Notes: a model not told the origin generated them from the letters alone. Shown: positions 1 through 7,949, counted from the stretch's first letter. The stretch is 64,000 nt of DNA from Bradyrhizobium sp. Rc3b (GCF_900114915.1 NZ_FOUS01000008.1:124001-188000); one strand, 5' to 3'. Program-made: numbers and translations.

Positions 1-1
1 C

Positions 2-247
2 CTGATCCATCCGCTGGCGGCGTTCGGCCTGATGCTGGCGTTCGGCCCCTTCGCGCAGCCCTGGGCTGCGACCGCCGTGCTGATGGCCTCGCTGCCGCCG
101 GCGCTGAACGTGTTCGTCATCGCCCGGCAGAACGATGCCTGGATCGAATCCGCCTCCGTCGCGGTGCTGCTCGGGACCTTTGCATCCGTGGTCACGCTGA
201 CCAGCGTGATGTGGCTGCTTCAGAGCGGACGGCTGGTGTTTCCGTGA
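2..247 (+). CDS. AEC (auxin efflux carrier) family permease, C-terminal fragment
   Basis: The window opens inside this gene; 81 residues remain before the stop. They are hydrophobic and contain MASLPPALNVFVIARQ, a segment typical of the last third of AEC/MdcF-type permeases, followed by one more hydrophobic helix ending in a short polar tail. Members export or import small carboxylates or related anions across the inner membrane, but the substrate cannot be deduced from this tail. The start and most of the protein lie upstream of the window. Confidence 0.7.
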   Translation: MIHPLAAFGLMLAFGPFAQPWAATAVLMASLPPALNVFVIARQNDAWIESASVAVLLGTFASVVTLTSVMWLLQSGRLVFP

Positions 248-282
248 GAGCCAGAACTGCTGGCGATACGAACGGTGCGCCC

Positions 283-419
283 CCTCTCCCGCTTGCGGGG
301 GAGGGTTGGGGAGGGGATATCTCCACATTGGGATTGTCTGAAGTCTGCAGAGAAAATCCCTAAAAGGAGAGAGCCCCCACCCGGCGCTTCGCGCCGACCT
401 CCCCCGCAAGCGGGAGAGG
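283..419. repeat. Pair of 22-bp inverted repeats
   Basis: Positions 283-304 and 398-419 are exact reverse complements of each other (each is itself a CTCTCCCGC/GCGGGGGAG type hairpin), 93 bp apart. The element lies between the AEC permease stop and the convergent FAD monooxygenase stop. It resembles the short dispersed palindromic repeats found between genes of bradyrhizobia and may serve as a bidirectional terminator. The intervening sequence contains no gene. Confidence 0.7.
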
Positions 420-483
420 TTGCACCGAGCCCGCGGCTCGATCGAACTTAATCCAATTCATCGCGCGCTATCGCGCCTGAGAA

Positions 484-1668
484 CTACCGCCGCCAGGTCG
501 GCGTCAGGCCCTCGCGCATCGCAAATCGCCGGAGCGGGCCGATGGCGCCGAGCAAGTGCATGCCGACGGCGCGGACCGGCTGGAGCGGCAGGAAATCGTT
601 GAGCAGCGAGCGGTTGGCGATGTCGATCGCAAAGGTGCGGCTCAAAACGTCCGGACGCCGCGCGCGGTCGTAGCGCTTGAGCAGGTCGGGCGCGCCGGGA
701 TCCTGGCCGGCTGCAATGACCTCGCCCGCGAGCCTGGCAATGTCGGCGGCATCGCGCAGGCCGAGATTGAGGCCCTGGGCACCGATCGGCGGAACCACAT
801 GGGCTGCTTCGCCGACCAGCGCAATGCGGTCGCGGCCGAAGGATTTTGGACGTTCGATCGCGAGGGGGAACAGGTTGCGCCCGGGCTCGACGGTCATGCG
901 CCCGAGGATCGAATGCGACTGCTTCTCGATCGCGGCCGACAGCTCGGCATCGCTGAGGCCGCGGAGCCGTTCGGCCTCCGCAGGCGCCGAGACCCAGACG
1001 ATGCTGGAGCGGTCGCCGGGCAGGGGCACGAACACGCAAGGGCCATGCGGCGTGTGGAACTCGGTCGAGACATTGCGATGCGGCCGCGTGTGACCGACGT
1101 TGAAGGTCAGCGCCGTCTGCGTCAGCTCGCGCCGCGTCACCGCGATGCCGGCAGCTTCCCGGCACAGCGAATGCCGGCCGTCGGCGCCGACCACCAGGCG
1201 GGCCGAGAGAAATTGCGCGGAGGCCGTGCGGACCGCGACGTCGTCGGCTTCGATGACGACGCTTTCAGCCTCGTCGTCGAAACGGACGAGATTGGGCAGC
1301 TCAGCCGCACGCGCTTCCAGCGCCAGCATCAGCGAGCGGTTGTCGATGTTGTAGCCGAAGGCGTCGAGCGCGATTTCGTGACAGGAGAACCGGACCTCCG
1401 GCGCGCGGAACAGCCGGCCGGTGTCGTCGACGAGGCGCATGACCTCCAGCGCGGCGGCCTTATCCTTGCAGCGGGACCAGACGTCGAGCGTCTCCAGCAG
1501 TTCGACGGAGGCGCCGAGCAGCGCGGTGGTGCGGTTGTCGGCATAGGGAATGCGCCGCGCCACCAGTGCGGTCCGGGCACCCGCCTGCGCCAGCGCGATC
1601 GCTGCGGCAAGTCCGGCCGGTCCACCGCCGATCACGGCGGCGTCATGGAGTGTCGATGCGTCTGTCAT
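484..1668 (-). CDS. UbiH/UbiF/VisC-family FAD-dependent monooxygenase
   Basis: A 394-residue flavoprotein hydroxylase. The N-terminal dinucleotide-binding motif GGGPAGLAAAIALAQAG starts near residue 13. The second FAD motif appears as VVGADGRHS, and the C-terminal FAD-binding stretch reads GEAAHVVPPIGAQGLNLG, which is diagnostic of the ubiquinone-ring hydroxylase family. The likely role is an O2-dependent hydroxylation in ubiquinone biosynthesis, though the family also includes other aromatic hydroxylases, so no symbol is given. I start at the ATG at 1668, next to the FAD motif; an upstream in-frame start at 1755 would add 29 residues without family character and would run into the divergent gene's leader. 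Confidence 0.85.
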   Translation of the reverse strand: MTDASTLHDAAVIGGGPAGLAAAIALAQAGARTALVARRIPYADNRTTALLGASVELLETLDVWSRCKDKAAALEVMRLVDDTGRLFRAPEVRFSCHEIALDAFGYNIDNRSLMLALEARAAELPNLVRFDDEAESVVIEADDVAVRTASAQFLSARLVVGADGRHSLCREAAGIAVTRRELTQTALTFNVGHTRPHRNVSTEFHTPHGPCVFVPLPGDRSSIVWVSAPAEAERLRGLSDAELSAAIEKQSHSILGRMTVEPGRNLFPLAIERPKSFGRDRIALVGEAAHVVPPIGAQGLNLGLRDAADIARLAGEVIAAGQDPGAPDLLKRYDRARRPDVLSRTFAIDIANRSLLNDFLPLQPVRAVGMHLLGAIGPLRRFAMREGLTPTWRR

Positions 1669-1796
1669 GGAACGACAAATGACACGCCCGGCGGCAAATT
1701 CAAGCCCGCTGATTCCGCCTGATTTTCTGACGGATCGTGCGACCGGGCGCCGCAATGGCGGATGTGCAAACCGGCCTCATTCTGATAGCAGAAGCC

Positions 1797-2522
1797 ATGG
1801 ATACCCAGCAGGATTCCCTGAAGCCGAAACCGGCGATCCGCGCCGCGGCCTTTTCGGTGCACATCTTCACCGCGTTCGGCGCGGCGATCGCGCTATTGGC
1901 GATGCTGGAGGCCGTGCGCGAGCACTGGGCGGCGATGTTTCAATGGCTGGGCGTCGCCCTGATCATCGACGCGGTCGACGGGCCGATCGCGCGCCGGCTC
2001 GACGTCAAGAACGTGCAGCCGAACTGGTCGGGCGACGTGCTCGATCTCGTGGTCGACTTCGTCACCTATGTCTTCGTGCCGGCCTACGCGATCGTCGCCA
2101 GCGGCCTGCTGCTGCCGGTCGCGGCGCCCTTGCTCGGCGTCGTCATCATCGTCACCAGCGCACTATATTTCGCCGATCTGCGCATGAAGGCGGACGACAA
2201 TCATTTCCGCGGCTTCCCGGCGCTGTGGAATGCGGCGGCGTTCTATCTGTTCCTGCTGCACTGGCCGCCGCTGTGGTCGACGCTGCTGGTGGCCGCGCTC
2301 GTCGTGCTGACCTTCGTGCCGTTTCACGTGCTGCATCCGGTCCGCGTCGTGCGGCTGCGCTGGCTGACGATGTCGCTGATCGCGATCTGGGCGCTGCTCG
2401 CCCTCTACGTGCTGGAGATGGATTTCCGCGTCGGCGCCGGCGTCACCGTCGCACTCTGCGCGATCGCGCTCTGGATCAGCTTCAGCGATGCGTTGATACG
2501 ACTGGTAAGATCCTTCGCATGA
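1797..2522 (+). CDS. pcs: Phosphatidylcholine synthase
   Basis: A 241-residue integral membrane CDP-alcohol phosphatidyltransferase. The catalytic motif is visible as DAVDGPIARRLDV followed by PNWSGDVLDLVVDFVTY, giving the D-G-A-R-G-D-D pattern in the extended form seen in bacterial Pcs enzymes. These condense CDP-diacylglycerol with choline to give phosphatidylcholine in one step, a pathway typical of rhizobia and other host-associated alphaproteobacteria. Several hydrophobic helices follow. The ATG at 1797 gives a length matching characterised Pcs proteins; earlier in-frame starts exist at 1737 (GTG) and 1755. The stop codon overlaps the start of the next gene by four bases, so the two are probably translationally coupled. 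Confidence 0.88.
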   Translation: MDTQQDSLKPKPAIRAAAFSVHIFTAFGAAIALLAMLEAVREHWAAMFQWLGVALIIDAVDGPIARRLDVKNVQPNWSGDVLDLVVDFVTYVFVPAYAIVASGLLLPVAAPLLGVVIIVTSALYFADLRMKADDNHFRGFPALWNAAAFYLFLLHWPPLWSTLLVAALVVLTFVPFHVLHPVRVVRLRWLTMSLIAIWALLALYVLEMDFRVGAGVTVALCAIALWISFSDALIRLVRSFA

Positions 2523-3253
2523 TGCATCTGTTGACCAGCCCCGAAGCCTGGGCCGCGCTGCTCACCCTGACTGCGCTCGAGATCGTGCTCGGCATCGACA
2601 ACGTCATCTTCCTGTCGGTGATCGTCTCGCGTATCCCCCAGCAGCAGGCCGATCGCGCCCGCAAGATCGGGCTCGCTCTCGCGCTGGTCTTCCGCATCAT
2701 GCTGCTCAGCGTCCTGGTCTGGCTGATCGGCCTGACCGCGCCGGTCTTTTCATTCAAGGGTTCGGACTTCTCCTGGCGCGACCTCATCCTGATCGGCGGC
2801 GGCCTGTTCCTGATCGCGAAGGCGACGCACGAGATCCACGCCGAGCTCGAGGCCGATGACGGCGAGGGCGATCAGAAACCCGGCGGCAGCGCCTTCTTCT
2901 GGGTGATCATCCAGATCATCGTCATCGACATCGTGTTCTCGCTGGATTCGATCATCACCGCGATCGGCATGGCCCAGGACGTCGAGATCATGATCGCGGC
3001 GGTCGTGATCGCCTGCCTGATCATGTACATTTCGTCGGGCCCGGTGTCGCGCTTCGTCGCGGAGCATCCGACCACGAAAATGCTGGCGCTGGCGTTCCTC
3101 GTGCTGATCGGCGTCGCGCTGGTCGCGGACGGATTCCAATTCCATATTCCGCGGGGCTACATCTATTTTGCAATTGCGTTCTCGGCGGCCGTTGAATTCT
3201 TCAACGTGCTGGCCAAGCGCAATCGCAGGAAGACCAGCACGCCGTCGGTTTAG
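2519..3253 (+). CDS. TerC family membrane protein
   Basis: A 244-residue polytopic membrane protein. It carries the two TerC signatures: EIVLGIDNVIFLSVI near the N-terminus and IDIVFSLDSIITAIGM in the middle, each with the conserved acidic residues within membrane helices. TerC proteins are associated with metal ion export (for example manganese) and metallation of exported enzymes. The start ATG overlaps the pcs stop in an ATGA arrangement at 2519-2522; a second ATG follows immediately, so the exact start is 2519 or 2522. No link between phosphatidylcholine synthesis and TerC is known to me. Confidence 0.85.
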   Translation: MMHLLTSPEAWAALLTLTALEIVLGIDNVIFLSVIVSRIPQQQADRARKIGLALALVFRIMLLSVLVWLIGLTAPVFSFKGSDFSWRDLILIGGGLFLIAKATHEIHAELEADDGEGDQKPGGSAFFWVIIQIIVIDIVFSLDSIITAIGMAQDVEIMIAAVVIACLIMYISSGPVSRFVAEHPTTKMLALAFLVLIGVALVADGFQFHIPRGYIYFAIAFSAAVEFFNVLAKRNRRKTSTPSV

Positions 3254-3327
3254 GCGTTCCAGCTACATCGAGTTGACAAGGCGGGCGCGATGTCTTTCGC
3301 TGGCCTTTGAGAAGAGGAGGTCAGGTG

Positions 3328-4302
3328 ATGACCAAAGCGGTCCGTGTGCACAAGGTCGGGGGCCCAGAAGCCCTGGTCTATGAGAGCGTCGATGTCCCGG
3401 CGCCCGGCCCCGGCGAGGTGCGCATCCGCCAGCATGCGGTCGGCCTGAACTTCATCGACGTCTATTACCGTACCGGTCTCTACAAGGCGCCGGGGCTGCC
3501 TTTCATTGCCGGCAACGAGGCCTCGGGCGAGGTCATCGCCGTCGGGCCCGGCGTGACGCATTTCCATCCGGGCGATCGCGTTGCCTACTACCACAATCTC
3601 GGAGCTTATACTGGCGAGCGCAACATTCCCTGGGAGAAGCTGGTCAAGTTGCCCGATCACATCACCCACGAGCAGGGCGCCGTGCTGATGCTCAAGGGGC
3701 TGACGGTGTGGTATCTCCTGCACAAGACCTTCAAGGTCGAGCCGCATCACCGCGTTCTGGTCCATGCCGCCGCCGGCGGCATCGGCCTTTTGGCCTGCCA
3801 ATGGGCGAGGGCGCTCGGGGCCCACGTCATCGGCACGGTCGGCTCGCGCGAGAAGGCCGAGCTCGCCGAGGCCAATGGCTGCGATCACGTCATCCTCTAC
3901 AACGAGGAGGACTTCGTCGCGCGCGTCAAGCAGATCAGCCGCAATGAGGGCTGCGACGTCGTCTATGACGGCGTCGGCAAGGCGACCTTCCCGGGCTCGC
4001 TGTCGTGCCTGAAGCCGCGCGGCATGTTCGTCTCCTTCGGCAACGCCTCCGGGCCGGTGCCGCCGTTCGCGATCGCCGAGCTCAACAATCACGGCTCGCT
4101 GTTTGCGACGCGGCCGAAGCTCAACGATTACGTCGGCACGCGCAAGGAGCTGCTCGAAGGCGCCGACACGCTGTTCGCCGCCGTTATCAACGGCAAGCTG
4201 CACGTGCCGATCAACCACGCCTACGCGCTGAAGGATGCCGCGAAGGCGCATATCGATCTCGAAAGCCGCAAGACCACGGGAGCTTCGATTTTGAAGCCGT
4301 AG
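3328..4302 (+). CDS. NADPH:quinone oxidoreductase (zeta-crystallin-like)
   Basis: A 324-residue zinc-free medium-chain dehydrogenase/reductase. The GroES-like N-terminal half includes GLNFIDVYYRTGLY, typical of quinone oxidoreductases, and the Rossmann half has the nucleotide motif AAAGGIGLLACQWA followed by GTVGSREKAELA. Such enzymes reduce quinones or enones with NADPH. A strong GAGGAGG ribosome binding site lies about eight bases before the ATG at 3328. An IR repeat element follows the stop, and the gene converges on the aminotransferase gene. Confidence 0.88.
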   Translation: MTKAVRVHKVGGPEALVYESVDVPAPGPGEVRIRQHAVGLNFIDVYYRTGLYKAPGLPFIAGNEASGEVIAVGPGVTHFHPGDRVAYYHNLGAYTGERNIPWEKLVKLPDHITHEQGAVLMLKGLTVWYLLHKTFKVEPHHRVLVHAAAGGIGLLACQWARALGAHVIGTVGSREKAELAEANGCDHVILYNEEDFVARVKQISRNEGCDVVYDGVGKATFPGSLSCLKPRGMFVSFGNASGPVPPFAIAELNNHGSLFATRPKLNDYVGTRKELLEGADTLFAAVINGKLHVPINHAYALKDAAKAHIDLESRKTTGASILKP

Positions 4303-4305
4303 GCT

Positions 4306-4353
4306 CCCGTCATTGCGAGCGAAGCGAAGAAATCGAGAACTGTCTCCGCGGAT
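4306..4353. repeat. Dispersed intergenic repeat (GTCATTGCGAGCGAAGCGAAG type)
   Basis: Immediately after the quinone oxidoreductase stop is GTCATTGCGAGCGAAGCGAA and adjoining sequence. I recognise this as a widespread intergenic repeat motif of bradyrhizobia and relatives. There is only one copy in this window, so the assignment is from memory of the family and the borders are approximate. Confidence 0.5.
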
Positions 4354-4361
4354 GCTGCTCT

Positions 4362-4439
4362 CGTAGGGTGGGCAAAGGTGCGAAGCGCCGTGCCCACCCT
4401 TTCTGAGTGGTGGGCACGCTTCGCTTTGCCCACCCTACG
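4362..4439. repeat. Palindromic CGTAGGGTGGGCA repeat, copy 1
   Basis: The element starts with CGTAGGGTGGGCAAAG and ends with its reverse complement CTTTGCCCACCCTACG, with a second internal pair GTGCCCACC/GGTGGGCAC. A related copy with the same outer arms lies at 17328-17415. It sits between two convergent genes and can form a long hairpin, so it may also act as a terminator. Confidence 0.8.
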
Positions 4440-4468
4440 GCACTGCCTCCAGGAGAACGAAACAGTTG

Positions 4469-5659
4469 CTACGCCACGCGCCGTGCCGCGCCGGCCTTGG
4501 TCAAGATCCCATCGAGACAATCGATCATCTCGGCGATCTCTGCCTTCGCGACGTTCAGCGCCGGCATGAAGCGCAGCGTGTCGAGCTGCGGCGCGTTGAG
4601 AAGCACGCCTTCCTCGAACGCCTGCGCGACGATGCCGGGCGCGATCGGCAGCTTGAGGTCGAGCGCGAGCAGCAGCCCGCGTCCCCGCACACCGCCGAGG
4701 CCGTGCCGGGCCGAGACCTTCTGCAGCTCGCTCTCGAGCAAGAGGCCAGTCTCGGCGACCTGCTTCAGGAAGTCGGACTTGCTGACCTCCTCGAGCACGG
4801 CGAGCCCCGCCGCGCACATGATCGGGTTGCCGTTGAACGTGCCGCCCTGGTCGCCGTGCTCGAAGCACGAGGCGCGTTCGGTCGCGAGCAGGGCAGCGAG
4901 CGGTACGCCGCCGCCGATACCCTTGCCGAGCGTCATGATGTCGGGCGCGATCCCGGTGTGCTCGTAGTGGAAGAGTTTTCCGGTCCGGCCGATGCCGGTC
5001 TGGATCTCGTCGAAAATGAGCAGCAGGCCGTGCGCATCGGTCAGCGCGCGTAGCTGCTGAAGGAATGCATCGGTCGCCGGCCAGACGCCTGATTCACCCT
5101 GGATGGGCTCGAGCATCACCGCGACGGTGTTGTCGTTGATCAGCTTCTCGACCGAGGCGATGTCGTTCAGCTTCGCCTTCTTGAAGCCTGATACTTTCGG
5201 CTCGAACAGCGGCTCGAACGCCTTCTTGCCCGAGGCCGACATCGTCGCCAGCGTTCGGCCGTGAAAGCCGCCTTCGAAGCTGATGATCTCGAACGCGCCG
5301 CCTTTGTGCAGGCTGCCATATTTGCGCGCGAGCTTGATCGCACCCTCGTTGGCTTCCGCGCCGGAATTGGCAAAGAATACCTGGTCGAAGGCGCTGTTCG
5401 CGACCAGCGCTTGAGCCAGCTTGAGGCTCGGCTCGTTGTAGAAGGCAGGGCTCGGCGTCAGCAGCCGCCTGGCCTGTGCGGAAAGCGCGTCGGCAACCGC
5501 GGGCGGGGAGTGGCCGAGGCAGTTGACGGCCCAGCCCTGCACGAAATCGAGATAGCGCTTGCGGCCGTCGTCCCAGAGGTAGGAGCCCGCGCCGCGGACG
5601 AACACGGCCTTGGGCCGTGCGGTGATGTCCATCAGCGCGTCGTACGGATGCGTGGTCAT
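4469..5659 (-). CDS. argD: Acetylornithine aminotransferase (class III, PLP-dependent)
   Basis: A 396-residue class III aminotransferase. Visible features include FFANSGAEANEGAIKLARK (PLP phosphate binding and substrate region), the PLP-pyridine Asp in LLIFDEIQTGIGRTG at about residue 218, and the Schiff-base lysine in TLGKGIGGGVP at about residue 246. The sequence fits N-acetylornithine/succinyldiaminopimelate aminotransferases of arginine (and possibly lysine) synthesis, and from memory resembles betaproteobacterial ArgD as much as the rhizobial one. The start at 5659 has an AGAGGAG site nine bases upstream. It is preceded by an arginine-rich leader ORF and a terminator hairpin, suggesting attenuation by arginine supply. 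There is no adjacent argF, so a second argD elsewhere in the genome is possible. Confidence 0.8.
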   Translation of the reverse strand: MTTHPYDALMDITARPKAVFVRGAGSYLWDDGRKRYLDFVQGWAVNCLGHSPPAVADALSAQARRLLTPSPAFYNEPSLKLAQALVANSAFDQVFFANSGAEANEGAIKLARKYGSLHKGGAFEIISFEGGFHGRTLATMSASGKKAFEPLFEPKVSGFKKAKLNDIASVEKLINDNTVAVMLEPIQGESGVWPATDAFLQQLRALTDAHGLLLIFDEIQTGIGRTGKLFHYEHTGIAPDIMTLGKGIGGGVPLAALLATERASCFEHGDQGGTFNGNPIMCAAGLAVLEEVSKSDFLKQVAETGLLLESELQKVSARHGLGGVRGRGLLLALDLKLPIAPGIVAQAFEEGVLLNAPQLDTLRFMPALNVAKAEIAEMIDCLDGILTKAGAARRVA

Positions 5660-5705
5660 GTCGAACTCCTCTGGAGACGGGTGGAAAACGGGCGCAAAAA
5701 GCAGA

Positions 5706-5732
5706 AAGGCCGCACCTTGCGGGTGCGGCCTT
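5706..5732 (-). terminator. Candidate attenuator (rho-independent terminator) upstream of argD
   Basis: On the minus strand an 11-bp perfect stem (AAGGCCGCACC pairing with GGTGCGGCCTT, loop CGCAA) is followed by a T-rich run TTCTGCTTTTTG. It sits between the leader ORF stop (5761) and the argD start (5659), where it would terminate transcription before argD. The left arm's CGCACCC can alternatively pair with GGGTGCG at 5783-5789 inside the leader ORF, which would form a competing antiterminator. Confidence 0.75.
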
Positions 5733-5760
5733 CTCGAAAACTTCAGCTGAATTCAGTGGT

Positions 5761-5853
5761 TCAGCGGCGTCGTCGGACATGGCGCACCCTCTCATCGTCG
5801 CGGGAGCGACGACGGAGCATTTCGGTGCGCAGGTGGGTCCGGAAATTGATCAT
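5761..5853 (-). CDS. Arginine-rich leader peptide of the argD gene
   Basis: A 30-codon ORF, ATG at 5853 and TGA ending at 5761, encodes a peptide with 12 arginines. They include RRR at residues 14-16 and RRRR as the last four residues before the stop; codons used include CGT, CGC, CGG, CGA and AGG. The stop lies 28 bases before the terminator hairpin and 101 bases before the argD start. This is the arrangement of an amino acid biosynthesis attenuator in which ribosome stalling at Arg codons decides terminator formation. No Shine-Dalgarno sequence is present; the putative promoter would place the transcript start only a few bases before ATG, as in leaderless leader mRNAs of alphaproteobacteria. 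It is a short ORF in GC-rich DNA, so a chance arginine bias cannot be excluded. Confidence 0.7.
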   Translation of the reverse strand: MINFRTHLRTEMLRRRSRDDERVRHVRRRR

Positions 5854-5862
5854 GGGGCGCGT

Positions 5863-5891
5863 CCGTACAGCCGAATAGCAGGGCTTGTCAA
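5863..5891 (-). promoter_or_regulatory. Putative promoter for leader peptide-argD
   Basis: A perfect minus 35 hexamer TTGACA (minus strand, 5886-5891) lies upstream of the leader ORF. The expected minus 10 region 17-18 bases downstream reads GTACGG/TACGGA, a weak match. Transcription would begin at about 5855-5856, next to the leader ATG at 5853. The location fits the attenuator model but the minus 10 is poor. Confidence 0.45.
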
Positions 5892-5928
5892 GCAGGCATT
5901 TTGCAGGATGCTCGCCGAGCGTGCATCG

Positions 5929-6570
5929 TCACGTCGGGTGCGCGGCCTCCTCGGCCTCTTCATCGCCCCAATCCGCGTCCGCGATCGCGGTGTCGATCAG
6001 CTCACCGCGCAGTAGCTTGGGCGGCGAATTCCAGTACAGAGCGATGTTGTGGAAGGGGTCGGTCAGCACCTTGAACACCCAGACGAGGCCGGTCGTGACG
6101 TCACGCATGGCGAAGAGCTGGGGCATGCGGGCAAGACCGCCACTGACGCCGATCGCGAGCCAGAGCGTGCCGACGTGACGGACGAAATCGAGACGCGTGG
6201 CGGGCGGCTCGAACAGCCCGAACAGGGAAGGGAACGCGTACAGCGCAACCGGCGCGCTGCCCCACACCAGCAGCAGGACGATCTTGCGGGTCTGGTTGTA
6301 GCCGACCTTGACCGCTTCCTTGTAGTCGTTGCTGACGTCGTTGACGGTATCATAGCCGTTCGGCTCGAAGAAGAAATGCCCGGTCTGCCGCGTCAGCATC
6401 GCAAGCCAGCCGACGATACCCGCGAGCGCTGCGTCCTTGAACAGCAAGGCGTAGCAGCCGAGAAAGATCACGGCGCTGACGAGATGCAGGGTCTGGTTGA
6501 CGGTGCTCTGGTGGTAGAAGCGGTAATCGTCGAAGCGCTGCCTGCGCAGCATGTTCGAGAGACGGCTCAT
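5929..6570 (-). CDS. DUF962/Mpo1-like membrane protein
   Basis: A 213-residue membrane protein. Early it has FYHQSTVNQTLHLV and then GWLAMLTRQTGHFFFE, echoing the conserved histidine pattern (YH-x4-N-x3-H ... GW-x6-GHF-x-FE) of DUF962/Mpo1 proteins, which include iron-dependent 2-hydroxy fatty acid dioxygenases. Hydrophobic helices surround these motifs and the C-terminus is acidic (DADWGDEEAEEAA). I chose the ATG at 6570, which has AGGA six bases upstream; an ATG two codons earlier is too close to it. The family match is by motif recall, so function is tentative. Confidence 0.6.
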   Translation of the reverse strand: MSRLSNMLRRQRFDDYRFYHQSTVNQTLHLVSAVIFLGCYALLFKDAALAGIVGWLAMLTRQTGHFFFEPNGYDTVNDVSNDYKEAVKVGYNQTRKIVLLLVWGSAPVALYAFPSLFGLFEPPATRLDFVRHVGTLWLAIGVSGGLARMPQLFAMRDVTTGLVWVFKVLTDPFHNIALYWNSPPKLLRGELIDTAIADADWGDEEAEEAAHPT

Positions 6571-6666
6571 TCTCATTCCTCGCTCGCGTTGAAAGGCGCG
6601 GCAGAACTAGGACGAGTCCGTGACCTCTGCGTGAATGCACTATAGTGTCACATTCCTGCGTGACGG

Positions 6667-7824
6667 TTACTCGACGCCGTAATGCGAGAATACATCGGCG
6701 ATGCCGGCATTGATTGCCTTTGCGGCCGCGATGTCGCGCTCGGCGCCTTCACCGTCACCCTTCTTGCGCTTCGCCAATCCGCGGCCGTAGAGCGAGCCGT
6801 CGAGCCCCGGCTTGATGCTCAGCGCGGCATCGTAATCGGCAATCGCCGCGTCGAGGTTGCCGAGCTTGAGATGGACGAGGGCGCGGCTGTCCAGCGTGTC
6901 GGCATCGTTGGGAGCCATCTTCAGCGACTGCTCGCAATCGGCCAGCGCCTCCTGCAGGCGGCCGACGATCGCGCGGGTGAAGCATCGCGAATTGAACACG
7001 TCCGCACGGCTCGCATTCGCTCTGATGGAGCGGTCGTAATCGTCGAGCGCCAGCGTGTAGTCGTGCGTATCGAAATACATGTTCGCGCGCGCATAGAAGT
7101 CGCGGTCGTTGTTCGGACTGAGATCGATCGATTTGGCGAAATCGGCCAGCGCTCGGGGACGGTCGCCGCGGTCGCGATAGACGCGGGCGCGGTTGCCGTA
7201 GGCCGGCCCGTAGTTCGGGTTGAGCTTGATCGACAGATCGAAGTCCGCAAGTGCACTCGCGTCGTCGCCGTGGTTGCTGAAGGCGGTGCCGCGATTGAAA
7301 TAGGCGAGCGCGAAATTCGGATCGAGTTTGATGGCCTGATCGTAGTCGGCCATCGCGCGCTCGTACGCCTTGTTGTGAATGTGGGAGTTGCCCCGGTTGT
7401 TGTAGTAGAGCGGGTCGCGGGCGTTCAGCCGGATGGCACGCGTGTAGTCGGCAATGGCGTGATCTTTCTCGCCGAGATCGTCATGGGCAATTCCCCTGTT
7501 GTACCAGAGGTCGGAATGCCCAGGATTGAGCTCGATCGCACGGTTGAAGTCCACCAGCGCACGCGCGGCGTCGCCCTTGCGCCGAAGCATCTCGCCGCGA
7601 TTGGCGAGCGCATGCACATCGTTGGGATTGGCCTTGAGCACGGCCGAGCAGCCCTCGGTGCGCCGTTCCTCGTGGCCCATGTCGTCGTCCTCGTAACACC
7701 ATTGGCGCAGCTGTGCGGCTGAGGGGGATCGCGCCGCAGCGGGGGTGGACAGCGCGAGCAGGGCCATCGTGAGGCCGATGGCCGACAGCTTGAACCAAAT
7801 TCCTGATGTTTCGTCGTATTCCAT
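6667..7824 (-). CDS. Secreted tetratricopeptide repeat protein
   Basis: A 385-residue protein with a signal peptide (hydrophobic core LSAIGLTMALLALSTPAAA, cleavage likely near residue 34) and then about nine TPR units over nearly its whole length. Repeats are easy to align by the recurring pattern W/Y-x-NRG-x-A-x4-G-x3-A-x-A-D-x3-A-I-x-L-N-P, e.g. ALVDFNRAIELNPGHSDLWY. There is no catalytic domain. It probably acts as a periplasmic scaffold for protein-protein contacts. The ATG at 7824 places the signal peptide correctly; upstream in-frame sequence to 7998 lacks protein character. It is transcribed divergently from the gene at 7950. Confidence 0.85.
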   Translation of the reverse strand: MEYDETSGIWFKLSAIGLTMALLALSTPAAARSPSAAQLRQWCYEDDDMGHEERRTEGCSAVLKANPNDVHALANRGEMLRRKGDAARALVDFNRAIELNPGHSDLWYNRGIAHDDLGEKDHAIADYTRAIRLNARDPLYYNNRGNSHIHNKAYERAMADYDQAIKLDPNFALAYFNRGTAFSNHGDDASALADFDLSIKLNPNYGPAYGNRARVYRDRGDRPRALADFAKSIDLSPNNDRDFYARANMYFDTHDYTLALDDYDRSIRANASRADVFNSRCFTRAIVGRLQEALADCEQSLKMAPNDADTLDSRALVHLKLGNLDAAIADYDAALSIKPGLDGSLYGRGLAKRKKGDGEGAERDIAAAKAINAGIADVFSHYGVE

Positions 7825-7949
7825 TTGCGTACCGCATCGAAACCATTGCGCCTCTAGCGCGTTTGTGATCGAAGGACGCGACTTGGTTCGAACCGGAAGC
7901 AATTCGGGCGAGACCAAGAGGGACGGGACCAACCAGACAGTTTTCAGCC

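Noticed and set aside
556..1722. Long plus-strand ORF opposite the FAD monooxygenase
   Set aside because: It is antisense to a well-supported flavoprotein gene and has no recognisable motif; such ORFs arise from GC-rich codon use.
5706..5779. Alternative longer ORF MSDDAAEPLNS... starting at 5779
   Set aside because: It runs through the terminator hairpin and out of frame into argD; it is explained better as an overlap of the leader and the attenuator.
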